The notes beneath the pieces are model-generated. The model was not told the DNA's origin, made no database searches, and worked only from the letters and a program-made list of their open reading frames with translations. This document shows, piece after piece, positions 25,457-34,619 of a stretch of 64,000 nucleotides of DNA. Source of the stretch: VRUE01 sp963706605. Lineage in GTDB: Bacteria; Actinomycetota; Thermoleophilia; Solirubrobacterales; 70-9. How positions within the stretch are numbered: the first letter of the stretch is position 1; the number at the start of each line of letters is the position of its first letter. Where the stretch lies: the NCBI GenBank assembly GCA_963706605.1, contig OY970165.1, forward strand, positions 620,001-684,000, in the 5' to 3' direction. The translations under genes were made by a program, and so were the position numbers.

Positions 25457-27591
25457 TGTTCGATTCACTGGCCCGCTTCGCCGACGGCAACGCCCGCCGC
25501 ATTGGGCTCTTCGCAATCGCCTTCTTCCTGCTCGCCGGCGCCCTCGGCGGATCCGTGGCCGACCGCCTCGACCCCTACGGCGCCGACGACCCCGCGACCG
25601 AGACCGTGAAGGCGAGGGAACGGCTGGAGGACGCGGGGCTGCGCGAGCCGGCGGTGCTCGCGGTGGTCAAGGACGCCCCTGTCGCCGCACCGGCGACGCG
25701 CACCCATGTGGAGGCGCTCGAGCGCCGTGTGCGCCGTCGCCCCGACGTCAAGTCGGTGACCGGCTACTACGACACCCGCTCGCCCGTCTTCGTCTCCCAC
25801 GACGGGCGCTCCACCTATTTCGCGATCACCCTCAAACAGACCGGCGACAAACAGTGGCAGGACGCCGGCGCCAAAATAGCCGACTCGCTCTCCCACCAAC
25901 CCGGCGTCGTCGTCGGCGGCGCCGCGGTCGCCCAGGAGCAGGTCAACAAGCAGGTCGAGAGCGACCTGCAAAAGGCGGAGATGATCGCCTTCCCGCTGCT
26001 CTTCCTGCTCTCGCTGCTCTTCTTCCGCAGCCTCGTTGCCTCGCTACTGCCGCTGATGATCGGCGGCCTGGCGATCGTCGGCACCTTCCTCATCCTGCGC
26101 ATCGCCAGCGAATTCGGCTCGATCTCGATCTTCGCTCTCAACCTGACCACGGCACTGGGGCTGGGGCTGGCGATCGACTACAGCCTCTTCGTCGTCTCCC
26201 GCTACCGCGAGGAGATCGCCAAGGACGGACCGGGCCTAGCGGCGATGCGGCGCGTGCTGGCAACCGCCGGGCGAACGGTGTTCTTCTCCTCGTTGACGGT
26301 CTCCGCGGCGCTCGCCTCGCTGCTGGTCTTCCCGCAGCGATTCCTCTACTCGATGGGACTCGGTGGCGCGCTGGTGGCGTTGTTCGCGGCGCTGATCTCG
26401 CTGACCGTGCTGCCCGCCGTGCTGACCCTGCTGGGGACGCGGATCAACTCCCTGGCACCGCGCTTCCTGCAACGCCGTGCCGCAGCCGACACGCGGCCCG
26501 ACGAGAACGGCTTCTGGTACCGGCTCTCGCGCTTCATCATGCGCCGCCCGGTGCCCGTGGCCACGCTCAGCGCCCTGCTGCTGATCGCCATGGGCCTGCC
26601 CTTCCTCGGGATCAAGTTCAACACGGTCGACCCGACGGTGCTGCCCGAGTCGGCCAGCGCGAGGCAGGCCTACGACACGGTCAGCTCAGAATTCCCCCCC
26701 TACCGCGAGACCCCGATCTGGGTCGACGTCGAAGGCGGCGGTCCGAAGGCCGCGGCCCTGGTGGCGGCGCGGGTGCGAAGGGTTAACGGCGTCGCCGAAA
26801 TCAACCCGCCGCAGAGGCTGAAGGGGGACGTGACCGCGCTCCAGGTGGTCTCCACCCATCCCTTCGTCTCCGAGGCCAGCCAGTCCACGGTGAAGCAGAT
26901 CCGCGCGATCCAGGCGCCAACCGGGACGACGGTGCTGGTCAGCGGCGCCACCGCCGACTTCATCGACCTGCAGAGCAGCCTCGTTCGTCACCTGCCGGTG
27001 GTGCTCGCGATCATCATCGTCGCGACGCTCGTGATCCTCTTCCTGATGACCGGTTCCGTGGTGCTGCCGATCAAGTCGCTGCTGATGAACTTCCTCAACC
27101 TGAGCGCCGTGTTCGGCCTGCTGGTGCTGATCTTCCAGGACGGGCGCCTGCAGGGCTTCCTCGACTACACCAGCCCGGGGGCGATTGAGCAGACGATGCC
27201 GATTCTGCTCTTCGCGGTCGCCTTCGGCCTCTCCACCGACTACGCGGTCTTCCTGCTCTCGCGGATCAAGGAGGCCCGCGACAACGGCGCCTCGGATTCG
27301 GAGTGCGTGGCGATCGGCCTCGAGCGAACCGGGCGGATCGTGACCGCGGCGGCGCTGCTGTTCGCCGTCGCCCTGGGAGCCTTCGCCACCTCGCAGATCA
27401 TCTTCATCAAGGAGAACGGGGTAGGCACCGCACTGGCGGTGCTGATCGACGCCAGCATCATCCGCGCCCTGCTCGTGCCCTCGCTGATGGAGCTGCTCGG
27501 CAAGTGGAACTGGTGGGCGCCGGCGCCGCTGCGGCGGCTGCACGAGCGGTTCGGGATCAGTGAGACCTCACTGCCCGACGCGACGCCGTGA
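25456..27591 (+). CDS. MMPL-family (RND) membrane transporter
   Basis: 711 aa in two homologous halves: TM1, extracytoplasmic loop (about 35-175), five helices, then TM7, second loop (about 400-525) and five more helices. Landmarks: LTTALGLGLAIDYSLFVVSR and LLFAVAFGLSTDYAVFLLSR, each with the D-Y pair of the proton relay in TM4 and TM10 of MmpL3-type proteins. Exports lipids, siderophores or toxic compounds by proton motive force. The cargo is unknown. Expression should answer to PadR ligands and, by the upstream site, to a CRP-type regulator. Confidence 0.93.
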   Translation: MFDSLARFADGNARRIGLFAIAFFLLAGALGGSVADRLDPYGADDPATETVKARERLEDAGLREPAVLAVVKDAPVAAPATRTHVEALERRVRRRPDVKSVTGYYDTRSPVFVSHDGRSTYFAITLKQTGDKQWQDAGAKIADSLSHQPGVVVGGAAVAQEQVNKQVESDLQKAEMIAFPLLFLLSLLFFRSLVASLLPLMIGGLAIVGTFLILRIASEFGSISIFALNLTTALGLGLAIDYSLFVVSRYREEIAKDGPGLAAMRRVLATAGRTVFFSSLTVSAALASLLVFPQRFLYSMGLGGALVALFAALISLTVLPAVLTLLGTRINSLAPRFLQRRAAADTRPDENGFWYRLSRFIMRRPVPVATLSALLLIAMGLPFLGIKFNTVDPTVLPESASARQAYDTVSSEFPPYRETPIWVDVEGGGPKAAALVAARVRRVNGVAEINPPQRLKGDVTALQVVSTHPFVSEASQSTVKQIRAIQAPTGTTVLVSGATADFIDLQSSLVRHLPVVLAIIIVATLVILFLMTGSVVLPIKSLLMNFLNLSAVFGLLVLIFQDGRLQGFLDYTSPGAIEQTMPILLFAVAFGLSTDYAVFLLSRIKEARDNGASDSECVAIGLERTGRIVTAAALLFAVALGAFATSQIIFIKENGVGTALAVLIDASIIRALLVPSLMELLGKWNWWAPAPLRRLHERFGISETSLPDATP

Positions 27592-27597
27592 CTCGGT

Positions 27598-29307
27598 CTA
27601 CGGATTTTTGGCGCCCGTCGGACTGACGGTCGATTCTTCCGGCGAGGCGTCGAACACGGAGCTGTCGAATGCGGTGAGAACGGGGTCGGCGGCGTAGCCA
27701 AGCGGTTCCAAGCCAAAGAGTTCCTCGATCGTACGCAAAAACGCGAAGTGGTTGTAGTAGCCGCTTTCGTCGATGCTGCCCGGGGTCACGTAGGGCGAGA
27801 GCAGCAGCATCCCGACGCGACCGCCGCCGCCGGTTGGTTTGACCGGCCCTGGAGCGGCCGGTTCGGCGCCGACAGGCGCCGCGGGCGCGGGCACGTTCGG
27901 ATATTCGGGAGTGCCGCAGCACGAGCTGGAGTCGACCACCGGCCCGGTCTGAGGCGCCTGGTCGAAGGTGATCGCGATCAGGCCGCCTTCCGCGTAGGCC
28001 GGAGAGGCCTTGATCTCCGGCACGACGGTTTCGAGGAAGCCGTCGACGGCAGCGAGTCCCGCCGGCTGTTCGGGCGCGCAAGGCGTTTCGCTGCCGTCGT
28101 GGCAGGCGTTGGGGACGATGTAGGAGAGAGCTGGGGCCTTGGTCGCCTTTTTCAGATCGGGCGCCAGGCGGTCGAGGCCGATGTCGTTTTCCGCGCATCC
28201 GGGGCCTTCCGTGAGCCCGGCGAAGTAGACGAACGGATTGCGCCAGGTCTCGAAGGCATCGCCAGGGTGGGGAGTCGAGCTGGGATCAACGCCCGGGGCG
28301 GGGTGGCGGCAGGTGGTCGGCTGGCCCGTGGCCGCGCCGTTGGCGATGTCCTCGACGTAGGCCTTCCAGGTCATTTTGGCGGCGGTCAGCTGGCTCGGCA
28401 GGCTTTCCGTCGAAGCCGGGTAGACGCAACCGGTCCCTTCCACCTGGCCTTCGGCATTCACCGTTCCCGGTGAGACGGCCGTGTATTCGGGGCAGTTGAT
28501 CGCAGTCTGCAGCGTCGGTCCCTGGCCGCTGAGCAGGGCGATCTCGTTGGCGAGCCCCCCCTGGGCCACCGCGTAGTAGTTGGAGAGCAGCTTGCCTTCG
28601 CCGGCGAGCGTCTTGGCGAGGTACGGCGCGCTCGACGTCGCGCCGAAGGCTTCTTCGTAGCCGTGGCCGTCGAGCACGATCAGGAAGACGTGTTTGATTT
28701 CGGGGAGCAGTTCTTCTTCGGGGAGTTCGGGGGGCAGCTGAGGGGGCGGCGACGGTTCGGGCGGCGGCGCCGGAGCTTTCGGCGGGGCGGCGAGCGGCGC
28801 TTCTGCCGCCGAGCTGAAGGCGGTGGGTTCAGGGGCAAAGCTGGGGCTGCTCGTCGCGGCTGCTTCGGGTGGACTGTCCGACGACCCCGACCCCCCCATA
28901 TCCAGGATGATCGAGGCGACCCCGGCGCTCTGGGCAAGCGGGCTGGTGACCGAGCCAAGCACGACGCCGGCGGCAAGGAGGGCCATCACGGCGACAGCAG
29001 CGATCTGCGGAGACGGCATGAAATCCCATCGCTCCGCCTTCTCGGCCCCCTTGGCCTCCTTCGCGGGGGCAGAGCCCGCCGGCGCGACCGGGGTGTCGCC
29101 CTTGCCCTCGGCAGTGGAGCGACTGGGCTTGGAGCGTTCGCGCTTCCTCAGGGCGTCGAGGCGCTTCGCGACCACCGAGGGAAGCGGGCCGCGCCTCGCG
29201 CCGCACTCGAGGCAGTAGCGCTGGCCGGCGGAGAGCCCAGCGCCGCAGCCGGTGCAGCGCTCGGCGTGTGTATCACCAGAATCCTCGCCCCCGCTCAAGA
29301 TAGTCAT
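27598..29307 (-). CDS. Membrane-anchored phosphoesterase (PF04185-like) with N-terminal zinc ribbon
   Basis: About 569 aa from ATG 29307; ATG 29325 would add MKLGCC. A zinc ribbon (CTGCGAGLSAGQRYCLECG) is followed by a basic linker, one transmembrane helix (about residues 104-120, IAAVAVMALLAAGVVLGSV), a Pro/Ala-rich spacer and the catalytic domain: HVFLIVLDGHGYEEAFG (metal Asp; the usual VENRSFD loop is altered), YIVPNACHDGSETPC, GGLIAITFDQAP (metal Asp) and ending near YYNHFAFLRTIEELFGL. This is the phospholipase C/acid phosphatase (AcpA) superfamily; it should release phosphate from organic esters outside the cell. It lies beside the pst operon, and its promoter has an 11-bp tandem PHO box. 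Confidence 0.85.
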   Translation of the reverse strand: MTILSGGEDSGDTHAERCTGCGAGLSAGQRYCLECGARRGPLPSVVAKRLDALRKRERSKPSRSTAEGKGDTPVAPAGSAPAKEAKGAEKAERWDFMPSPQIAAVAVMALLAAGVVLGSVTSPLAQSAGVASIILDMGGSGSSDSPPEAAATSSPSFAPEPTAFSSAAEAPLAAPPKAPAPPPEPSPPPQLPPELPEEELLPEIKHVFLIVLDGHGYEEAFGATSSAPYLAKTLAGEGKLLSNYYAVAQGGLANEIALLSGQGPTLQTAINCPEYTAVSPGTVNAEGQVEGTGCVYPASTESLPSQLTAAKMTWKAYVEDIANGAATGQPTTCRHPAPGVDPSSTPHPGDAFETWRNPFVYFAGLTEGPGCAENDIGLDRLAPDLKKATKAPALSYIVPNACHDGSETPCAPEQPAGLAAVDGFLETVVPEIKASPAYAEGGLIAITFDQAPQTGPVVDSSSCCGTPEYPNVPAPAAPVGAEPAAPGPVKPTGGGGRVGMLLLSPYVTPGSIDESGYYNHFAFLRTIEELFGLEPLGYAADPVLTAFDSSVFDASPEESTVSPTGAKNP

Positions 29308-29365
29308 ACAACACCCAAGTTTCACTGTGCGTGCAACCTCCGATGTGAAGATTTGGAGTACGGCA

Positions 29366-29387
29366 GTTCACAGACCGTTCACAGCTC
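29366..29387. promoter_or_regulatory. PHO box (11-bp tandem repeat) in the phosphoesterase promoter
   Basis: GTTCACAGACC (29366-29376) is followed directly by GTTCACAGCTC (29377-29387). Two adjacent 11-nt units starting GTTCAC are the recognised PhoP (PhoB-type) operator layout in actinobacteria. It lies between the divergent phosphoesterase and zinc-ribbon genes. Confidence 0.7.
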
Positions 29388-29428
29388 GGCAACATCTGAC
29401 GCCGAGGCGTCGCGACAATCCACTGGAC

Positions 29429-30121
29429 TTGACCGACGTCTCGACGCCACCCGCCTCTCAACCCGATATCGCACCTTCCCAGCCTGGGATCGCCCCGGTA
29501 TCGCCTACGCAGAATCTGCCGACAACCCAGATCCAGACCTCGGCGGTCCAGGACGGGGACCAGTGTGCTTCCTGCCGGGCGCCGATGGCGGCCGACCAGC
29601 GCTACTGCCTCGAGTGTGGACACCGGCGCGGCGATCCCCGCCTTCCCTTCATGGACGCCGTGGTGCTGATGGACGCCGTCAAGCGGCCGACCCAGGCCCC
29701 CCCACCCCCCGTCAAGAAGAAACGATCGGGCATCTCGGCGAATGCCGCCCTGATCGCGGGAGTCGGCACCCTGCTGCTCGCCCTCGGTATCGGCGTTCTG
29801 ATCGGGCGCTCGGGGAATCACGAAGTGGCCCAAACGGCGGCTGCGCCCCAGATCATCAAGGTCGGCGGCACCGGCGAGGAAGAAGCGACCGCCTCGACCG
29901 CCGGTGGCACCACCGGCGGTGGCGCGGCCGGCGCGAAGACGAAAAAGCAGAAAGAGGCGGCGCAGAAGGCAGCGGAAAAGCACCCGGCCGCGGAAGAAGT
30001 GCTCAAGCCCGCTGGGGACGTGAAGCTGGCGCCCCCGACGGTGAAGCCCGGCGACAAGTGCGAAAGCGGCGCCGCCGGCTGTCAGAACGGCAAATTCACC
30101 GGCGACTTCTTCGGCGAATGA
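29429..30121 (+). CDS. Zinc-ribbon protein with single membrane anchor
   Basis: 230 aa if it begins at TTG 29429 (LTDVSTPPAS); no better start is seen and GACAAT 9 nt upstream may be the -10 box. Pro-rich N-terminus, then CASCRAPMAADQRYCLECGH, clearly homologous to the ribbon of the neighbouring phosphoesterase (CTGCGAGLSAGQRYCLECGA), then one transmembrane helix (about 112-128) and an Ala/Lys/Glu-rich extracytoplasmic tail ending CESGAAGCQNGKFTGDFFGE. Its stop overlaps the next gene (ATGA). Function unknown; the shared ribbon suggests partnership with the phosphoesterase. Confidence 0.75.
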   Translation: MTDVSTPPASQPDIAPSQPGIAPVSPTQNLPTTQIQTSAVQDGDQCASCRAPMAADQRYCLECGHRRGDPRLPFMDAVVLMDAVKRPTQAPPPPVKKKRSGISANAALIAGVGTLLLALGIGVLIGRSGNHEVAQTAAAPQIIKVGGTGEEEATASTAGGTTGGGAAGAKTKKQKEAAQKAAEKHPAAEEVLKPAGDVKLAPPTVKPGDKCESGAAGCQNGKFTGDFFGE

Positions 30122-30561
30122 TCCCGCTGCCGAAAGCGCTGAGGAACCCGCGACGCTCCGCCGCCGCTCCGTCGCAGGGCGCCCCCGCCCAACCTGCCAC
30201 GCCGCCGAGCCCGCCGCCGAGCTCCGCGCTGGGCGAGAATCTGCTCGTTGACCTCGAACGTCGGCGGGACCAGCTGATAGCCCGCGTGGCAGAGCTGCAG
30301 TGGGACCTCGGCGGCCTTGTCTACGAGATGGCGATCCGCAACCGGATCCAGGTCGAGGTTCTGGTGAAACGGGCCGTCGTGCTGCAGGACGCCGATGCCG
30401 AACTGAGCGAGGTCGAACGCATCGTGCGGACGGAGGAGACCGGAACGGCGGGCTCGTGCCCCCGCTGCAACGCGCCGCACAGCAGCGGCGCGACCTTCTG
30501 CTGGCAGTGTGGAAAACCGCTGCTCGAGCAGGTCTCGGGCGACGCGATCCTTCGTCGCTGA
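30118..30561 (+). CDS. Coiled-coil protein with C-terminal zinc ribbon
   Basis: 147 aa. Pro/Ala-rich start, a coiled coil (NLLVDLERRRDQLIARVAEL, about residues 41-110) and a C-terminal ribbon CPRCNAPHSSGATFCWQCGK. No membrane helix. Translationally coupled to the preceding anchored zinc-ribbon protein (ATGA overlap). Third ribbon-bearing protein in a row; a scaffold or adaptor role is guesswork. Convergent with pstB, 13 bp between the stops. Confidence 0.75.
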   Translation: MIPLPKALRNPRRSAAAPSQGAPAQPATPPSPPPSSALGENLLVDLERRRDQLIARVAELQWDLGGLVYEMAIRNRIQVEVLVKRAVVLQDADAELSEVERIVRTEETGTAGSCPRCNAPHSSGATFCWQCGKPLLEQVSGDAILRR

Positions 30562-30574
30562 CCCCTCGCCGCCC

Positions 30575-31468
30575 TCAGCCGAAGCGCCCGCTGACGTAGT
30601 CCCGCGTGCGCGGATCGGCCGGGTGGGCGAAGATCTTCTCGGTGTCGGCGAACTCGATCAGGGTTCCGGATGGCTCCGCAGCGCTCGAGTCGAGGCTGAA
30701 GAACGCCGTCTGGTCGGCGACACGAGCGGCCTGCTGCATGTTGTGGGTGACGATCACGATCGTGAAGCGGCCTTTGAGGCTGTGCATCAGCTCCTCGATC
30801 GCACCGGTCGCGATCGGGTCCAGCGCCGACGCGGGCTCGTCGAGGAGCAGCACGTCGGGCTCGATCGCGATCGCGCGGGCGATGCAGAGGCGCTGCTGCT
30901 GGCCGCCCGAAAGGCCGAGGGCGGAGTCCTTGAGCCGGTCTTTGACCTCGTCCCAGAGCGCCGCGCCACGGAGGGCGTTCTCGACCCGCCCGTCGAGGTC
31001 CGACCTCAAGCCGAGATTGCGCGGGGCCCAGGCGACGTTGTCGTAGATCGACTTCGGGAACGGGTTCGGTTTCTGGAAGACCATCCCGATGCGACGCCGC
31101 ACCTCGATCTGGTCGACGTTGCCGGCGTACATGTCGTGGCCGTGGTAGAGAATCCGACCCTCGATCCTGAAGTTGGTAACCGAGTCGTTCATCCGGTTGA
31201 GGCTGCGCAGGAAGGTCGTCTTGCCGCACCCCGAGGGGCCGATAAGGGCGGTGATCCGGCCGCGACGGATTTGCAGCGAAACACCGGCGAGGGCTCTTTT
31301 CCTCCCGTAGAAGATGGACACGTCCTGAGCGTCAAAGACCACCTCCGGCAGCACGATCCGATCGCCGTTGAGGTCTGCGGCACCAGACTGGGGCAACGGC
31401 CCACTCTGGATTCGGACCCGCGACGGCGCGGTTGAATCACGATACGGGGTCGGGTTGGAGCTGCTCAA
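30575..31468 (-). CDS. pstB: Phosphate ABC transporter ATP-binding protein
   Basis: About 297 aa from TTG 31468, which overlaps the pstA stop (TTGA). Walker A LIGPSGCGKTTFLRSLNRMN, Q-loop GMVFQKPNPFPKSIYDNVAW, signature LSGGQQQRLCIARAIA, Walker B VLLLDEPASALDP, H-loop IVIVTHNMQQAARVADQTAF. The phrase FQKPNPFPKSI is specific for PstB. Energises phosphate import with PstSCA. Confidence 0.96.
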   Translation of the reverse strand: MSSSNPTPYRDSTAPSRVRIQSGPLPQSGAADLNGDRIVLPEVVFDAQDVSIFYGRKRALAGVSLQIRRGRITALIGPSGCGKTTFLRSLNRMNDSVTNFRIEGRILYHGHDMYAGNVDQIEVRRRIGMVFQKPNPFPKSIYDNVAWAPRNLGLRSDLDGRVENALRGAALWDEVKDRLKDSALGLSGGQQQRLCIARAIAIEPDVLLLDEPASALDPIATGAIEELMHSLKGRFTIVIVTHNMQQAARVADQTAFFSLDSSAAEPSGTLIEFADTEKIFAHPADPRTRDYVSGRFG

Positions 31469-32340
31469 GAGGTCATCTTCCTTTTGCTGCGGGCAAGGAG
31501 TGCCCGAGCGCCGAGGCTGGCGAAGAGGATCAGAGATACCAGCAACAGGGACAGTCCCCATGCCTGGGTGAAGCCTTCTGGGTTTCCTTCTTCTGAGAGC
31601 TGGAATATCTGCACCGGAACGTTCGGCAGCGCTTCCAGGGGATTGAGGGAGAACAGGCCAGGATCGAAGACCGAGGTGGCAAAGATCAGCGGCGCGGTCT
31701 CACCCGCCGCACGGGCCACGGCCAGCACCGTGGAGGTGACTATCCCGCCGAGAGCGCTCGGCAGGATGACGCCGAGCACAGAGCGCCAGCGGGCCACTCC
31801 GAGCGCGTCGGCGGCTTCGCGCATGCTGTCTGGGACGAGGAGGAGGATCTCCTGGCTGCCGCGCGCGATCAGCGGCAGCTCGATGATCGCCAGCGCCACA
31901 GCGGCGGCAAGGCCTGACTGCTGCTTGTGGTTGACGAGCAGTCCGAAGATGAAGAGGCCGATGATGATCGAGGGAAGGCCGTTCATCAGGTCCAGCGTGA
32001 GCCGGATCGGGCCCGCCGCACGATTCCCCGCGTACTCGGTCAGGAAGAGCGCGATCAGGATGCCAAGCGGCATCGCGATCACGGTCGCGATGAGAACGAT
32101 GATCCCGGTTCCGAGGAGCTCCGGCCCGATCCCAGTGGGCGCAGCCGTGAAGATGAAGTCAAGGCTGAGTGCCTTGGCGCCGCGTGAGACCACGGTGAAC
32201 ACGACGATGCCGAGCAGGGCTATGGCGAGGACCGCCGCGGTGGTCGCGCCATATTCGGTGGCCTTGCTGAAGACCTGCCTCCGGCGCAGGTTGCCGGTCG
32301 GGGTCAGCGGGGCGGCCGGGTCTGGCGTGCCGCTGCTCAC
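31465..32340 (-). CDS. pstA: Phosphate ABC transporter permease PstA
   Basis: 291 aa, six membrane helices. EAA loop REAADALGVARWRSVLGVIL, and TGIIVLIATVIAMPLGILIA plus LMNGLPSIIIGLFIFGLLV typical of PstA. GTG start overlaps the pstC stop (GTGA), and its own stop overlaps the pstB start, so pstCAB is one translationally coupled unit. Confidence 0.95.
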   Translation of the reverse strand: MSSGTPDPAAPLTPTGNLRRRQVFSKATEYGATTAAVLAIALLGIVVFTVVSRGAKALSLDFIFTAAPTGIGPELLGTGIIVLIATVIAMPLGILIALFLTEYAGNRAAGPIRLTLDLMNGLPSIIIGLFIFGLLVNHKQQSGLAAAVALAIIELPLIARGSQEILLLVPDSMREAADALGVARWRSVLGVILPSALGGIVTSTVLAVARAAGETAPLIFATSVFDPGLFSLNPLEALPNVPVQIFQLSEEGNPEGFTQAWGLSLLLVSLILFASLGARALLARSKRKMTS

Positions 32341-33341
32341 CGCGCCGTCGCCCCTCTGTAGCTGAACCGCCTACCGATCCATTGTGCGAAGAGGTTCGAG
32401 AGCAGTCCGATCACGAGCAGGATCACCCCCAGGTAGAAGAGGGACGACCTATGCAATTCGGTGAGCGCACCCGGGAACTGGTTGGCGATGCGGGCCGCGA
32501 GCGTGTCACCCGTCTTGAACAGCGAAGCATGGATTTCCGAGCCAGCCCCGACCACCTGGGAGACCGCGATCGCCTCCCCGAGCGCTCTGCCAAGGCCGAG
32601 CAGCGACGCGGCGACCACCCCGGAAGAGGTCGAAGGAAGGACCACGCCCCGGACGACCTCCCAGCGGGTGGCGCCAAGGGCGCTGGCTCCATCCTGCACG
32701 TCGCGCGGAACCGCAAGGAAGAGATCGCGCGAGATCGAGGCGATGATCGGGATCACCATGATCGTCAGGATCAGGCTCGCCGTGAAGATGCTCGCCCCGG
32801 TCGTTTCCGGGGATCCGAAGATCGGGATGAACCCCAGGGTGCTGTGCAGCCACGGCTCGAGGTGTTCGTGGACGAAGGGGGCGAGGATCAGGACCCCCCA
32901 GAAGCCGAGGATGACGCTCGGGATGGCCGCCAGCATCTCGACCAGCGGTGACACGAACCCGCGCACCCCAACGGGGGCCAGCAAGCTCAGGTAGAGGCCG
33001 ATCGCGATCGCGATCGGCGCCCCCAGCAGCAGCGCCATGAATGAGCTGACGATGGTGCCGAAGAGCAACGAGCCAGCGCCGAAGACGCCGAAGTTCGGCT
33101 GCCAGGTCGTGTTGAAAATAAAACTCAGCCCGAACTTCGAGATCGCCGGGCTGGCTCCGTGCACAACTTCGTAGCCGATCAACAGGATCACGGCGACGGC
33201 AAGAAGAGCGGCGAGAAGGCACACGCCGAAGAGCAGTCCGTCACCAACACGATCGACCCTTCGAAGCCTGCTCGCGGATCGGGCGCTTCGTGCCGGACTG
33301 ACGCCCGTGACGTGGGGCGGATTGGCCGTCGTGCCGCTCAT
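32337..33341 (-). CDS. pstC: Phosphate ABC transporter permease PstC
   Basis: 334 aa from ATG 33341. Six helices; SFIFNTTWQPNFGVFGAGSL and PLVEMLAAIPSVILGFWGV are PstC features, and DVQDGASALGATRWEVVRGV is the EAA loop. First gene of pstCAB; divergent from pstS, with a long array of PHO boxes between. An upstream start (33398) is less likely because it would overlap the operator array. Confidence 0.95.
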   Translation of the reverse strand: MSGTTANPPHVTGVSPARSARSASRLRRVDRVGDGLLFGVCLLAALLAVAVILLIGYEVVHGASPAISKFGLSFIFNTTWQPNFGVFGAGSLLFGTIVSSFMALLLGAPIAIAIGLYLSLLAPVGVRGFVSPLVEMLAAIPSVILGFWGVLILAPFVHEHLEPWLHSTLGFIPIFGSPETTGASIFTASLILTIMVIPIIASISRDLFLAVPRDVQDGASALGATRWEVVRGVVLPSTSSGVVAASLLGLGRALGEAIAVSQVVGAGSEIHASLFKTGDTLAARIANQFPGALTELHRSSLFYLGVILLVIGLLSNLFAQWIGRRFSYRGATAR

Positions 33342-33392
33342 CGGCGCGCAGCGTAAAGGAGATTGATGGCCTAGGACATGCCCTTTCTCGAT

Positions 33393-33480
33393 TTTCACAA
33401 AAAGGACAACAAATGTTCACAAGTGAGTAACGACCTCGAAACACACTGTTACAACTTTGTAACAACTCCTTTCACGAGAT
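33393..33480. promoter_or_regulatory. Extended PHO-box array between pstC and pstS
   Basis: The region can be cut in register into eight 11-mers sharing an A/C-A-C-A core; the best are GTTCACAAGTG (33415-33425), GTTACAACTTT (33448-33458) and GTAACAACTCC (33459-33469). It is strongly AT-rich against the local background. It also holds the palindrome GTTACAA-CT-TTGTAAC (33448-33463). PhoP-type response regulators bind such 11-nt tandem units. Confidence 0.65.
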
Positions 33481-33490
33481 CGAAACATGT

Positions 33491-33504
33491 GTGCGATTTC
33501 GCAC
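33491..33504. promoter_or_regulatory. Inverted repeat in the pstS leader
   Basis: GTGCGA-TT-TCGCAC, 6-bp perfect arms, lies between the PHO array and the ribosome site of pstS. It could be a leader hairpin or an extra operator. Confidence 0.3.
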
Positions 33505-33580
33505 CCGCATGCTATGGCGCGCCCGGGCTGCAACCTTTGCGCCCGCCAGAGAACATCGAAACGAATCGAAAGGAATTCTC

Positions 33581-34588
33581 TTGAATCGCATCAGGTTGCT
33601 TGGGGTGGCCATCACGGCCATCTTGGTCATGGCGACGGGAGTGGCCAGCGCCTCTGCCGCCGGCCTCACCGGAGCCGGGTCCACGCTGGTCGCCCCTCTA
33701 ATGGCCAACTGGATCAACGGCTTCGAAATCAAAGAAGGCATCCCGGTCAAATACGGGGCGGTCGGCTCCGGTGCCGGGATCGCGCAGATCACCGCCCGGA
33801 CCGTCGACTTCGGCGCCTCCGACGCTCCGCTCACGCCCGAACAGGCCGCCAAATGCAACGGCTGCGTACAGATCCCATGGGCGCTGACGGCAACCGGCAT
33901 CGGTTTCCACATTCCGGGTGTCAAGAAACTGAATCTGACCGGCAAGCTCCTCGCCGGCATCTACTTCGGCAAGGTCACCAACTGGAACGACCCGAAGATC
34001 AAGAAAATCAACCCGAAAGCTCACCTGCCGAACCTGCCGATCACGCCGGTCTTCCGCAGCGACGGCTCCGGTGACACCTACGCCTTCACCAACTACCTCT
34101 CCAAGATCAGCCCGGCCTGGAGAAGCGAAGTTGGATACGCCACCAGCGTTCAGTTCCGGGCGGGGGTCGGCGCCAAAGGCAACTCCGGTGTTACCTCGAC
34201 GGTCAACTCGACCAACGGCTCGATCGGATACATCTCGGCCTCCTACCTGATCGCGGCGGGCCTCGGCGCGGTCGCACTCCAGAACAAGGCCGGGAACTAC
34301 GAGTTGCCGAACCTCAAAAACATCGAATCGGCTGCATCGGCGGTAACCAAAGTGCCGTCGAGCAACGAAATCAACATCACCAACCCGCCGAAAAAAGCGA
34401 CGATCGCCTACCCGCTGTCGACGTTCACCTACGCGATCGTGCCCCACTCTGCCCCGCAGAAGGGCTTCCTGCAGCAGTTCCTCAACTACGCGATCACCAA
34501 AGGGCAGGTCTACGGTGCGGCGCTCGACTTCGCGCCGCTGCCGAAAGTCGTCCTCTCCGCGGCTAAAAGCTCGATCGGCGCCCTCTAA
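33581..34588 (+). CDS. pstS: Phosphate-binding periplasmic-type protein PstS
   Basis: 335 aa from TTG 33581, which has a good ribosome site (AAAGGA, 7 nt). Signal peptide NRIRLLGVAITAILVMATGV, cleavage probably after ASASA; no lipobox cysteine, unlike many Gram-positive PstS. Mature part: LTGAGSTLVAPLMANWINGF, YGAVGSGAGIAQ, DFGASDAPLT (phosphate site), YFGKVTNWNDPKIK, FRSDGSGDTYAFTNYL. It captures phosphate for PstCAB. It stands alone and divergent, so it can be made in excess over the permease. Confidence 0.96.
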   Translation: MNRIRLLGVAITAILVMATGVASASAAGLTGAGSTLVAPLMANWINGFEIKEGIPVKYGAVGSGAGIAQITARTVDFGASDAPLTPEQAAKCNGCVQIPWALTATGIGFHIPGVKKLNLTGKLLAGIYFGKVTNWNDPKIKKINPKAHLPNLPITPVFRSDGSGDTYAFTNYLSKISPAWRSEVGYATSVQFRAGVGAKGNSGVTSTVNSTNGSIGYISASYLIAAGLGAVALQNKAGNYELPNLKNIESAASAVTKVPSSNEINITNPPKKATIAYPLSTFTYAIVPHSAPQKGFLQQFLNYAITKGQVYGAALDFAPLPKVVLSAAKSSIGAL

Positions 34589-34619
34589 CAAATCACCCGC
34601 GGCGGGAGGCGCCGCAGGC

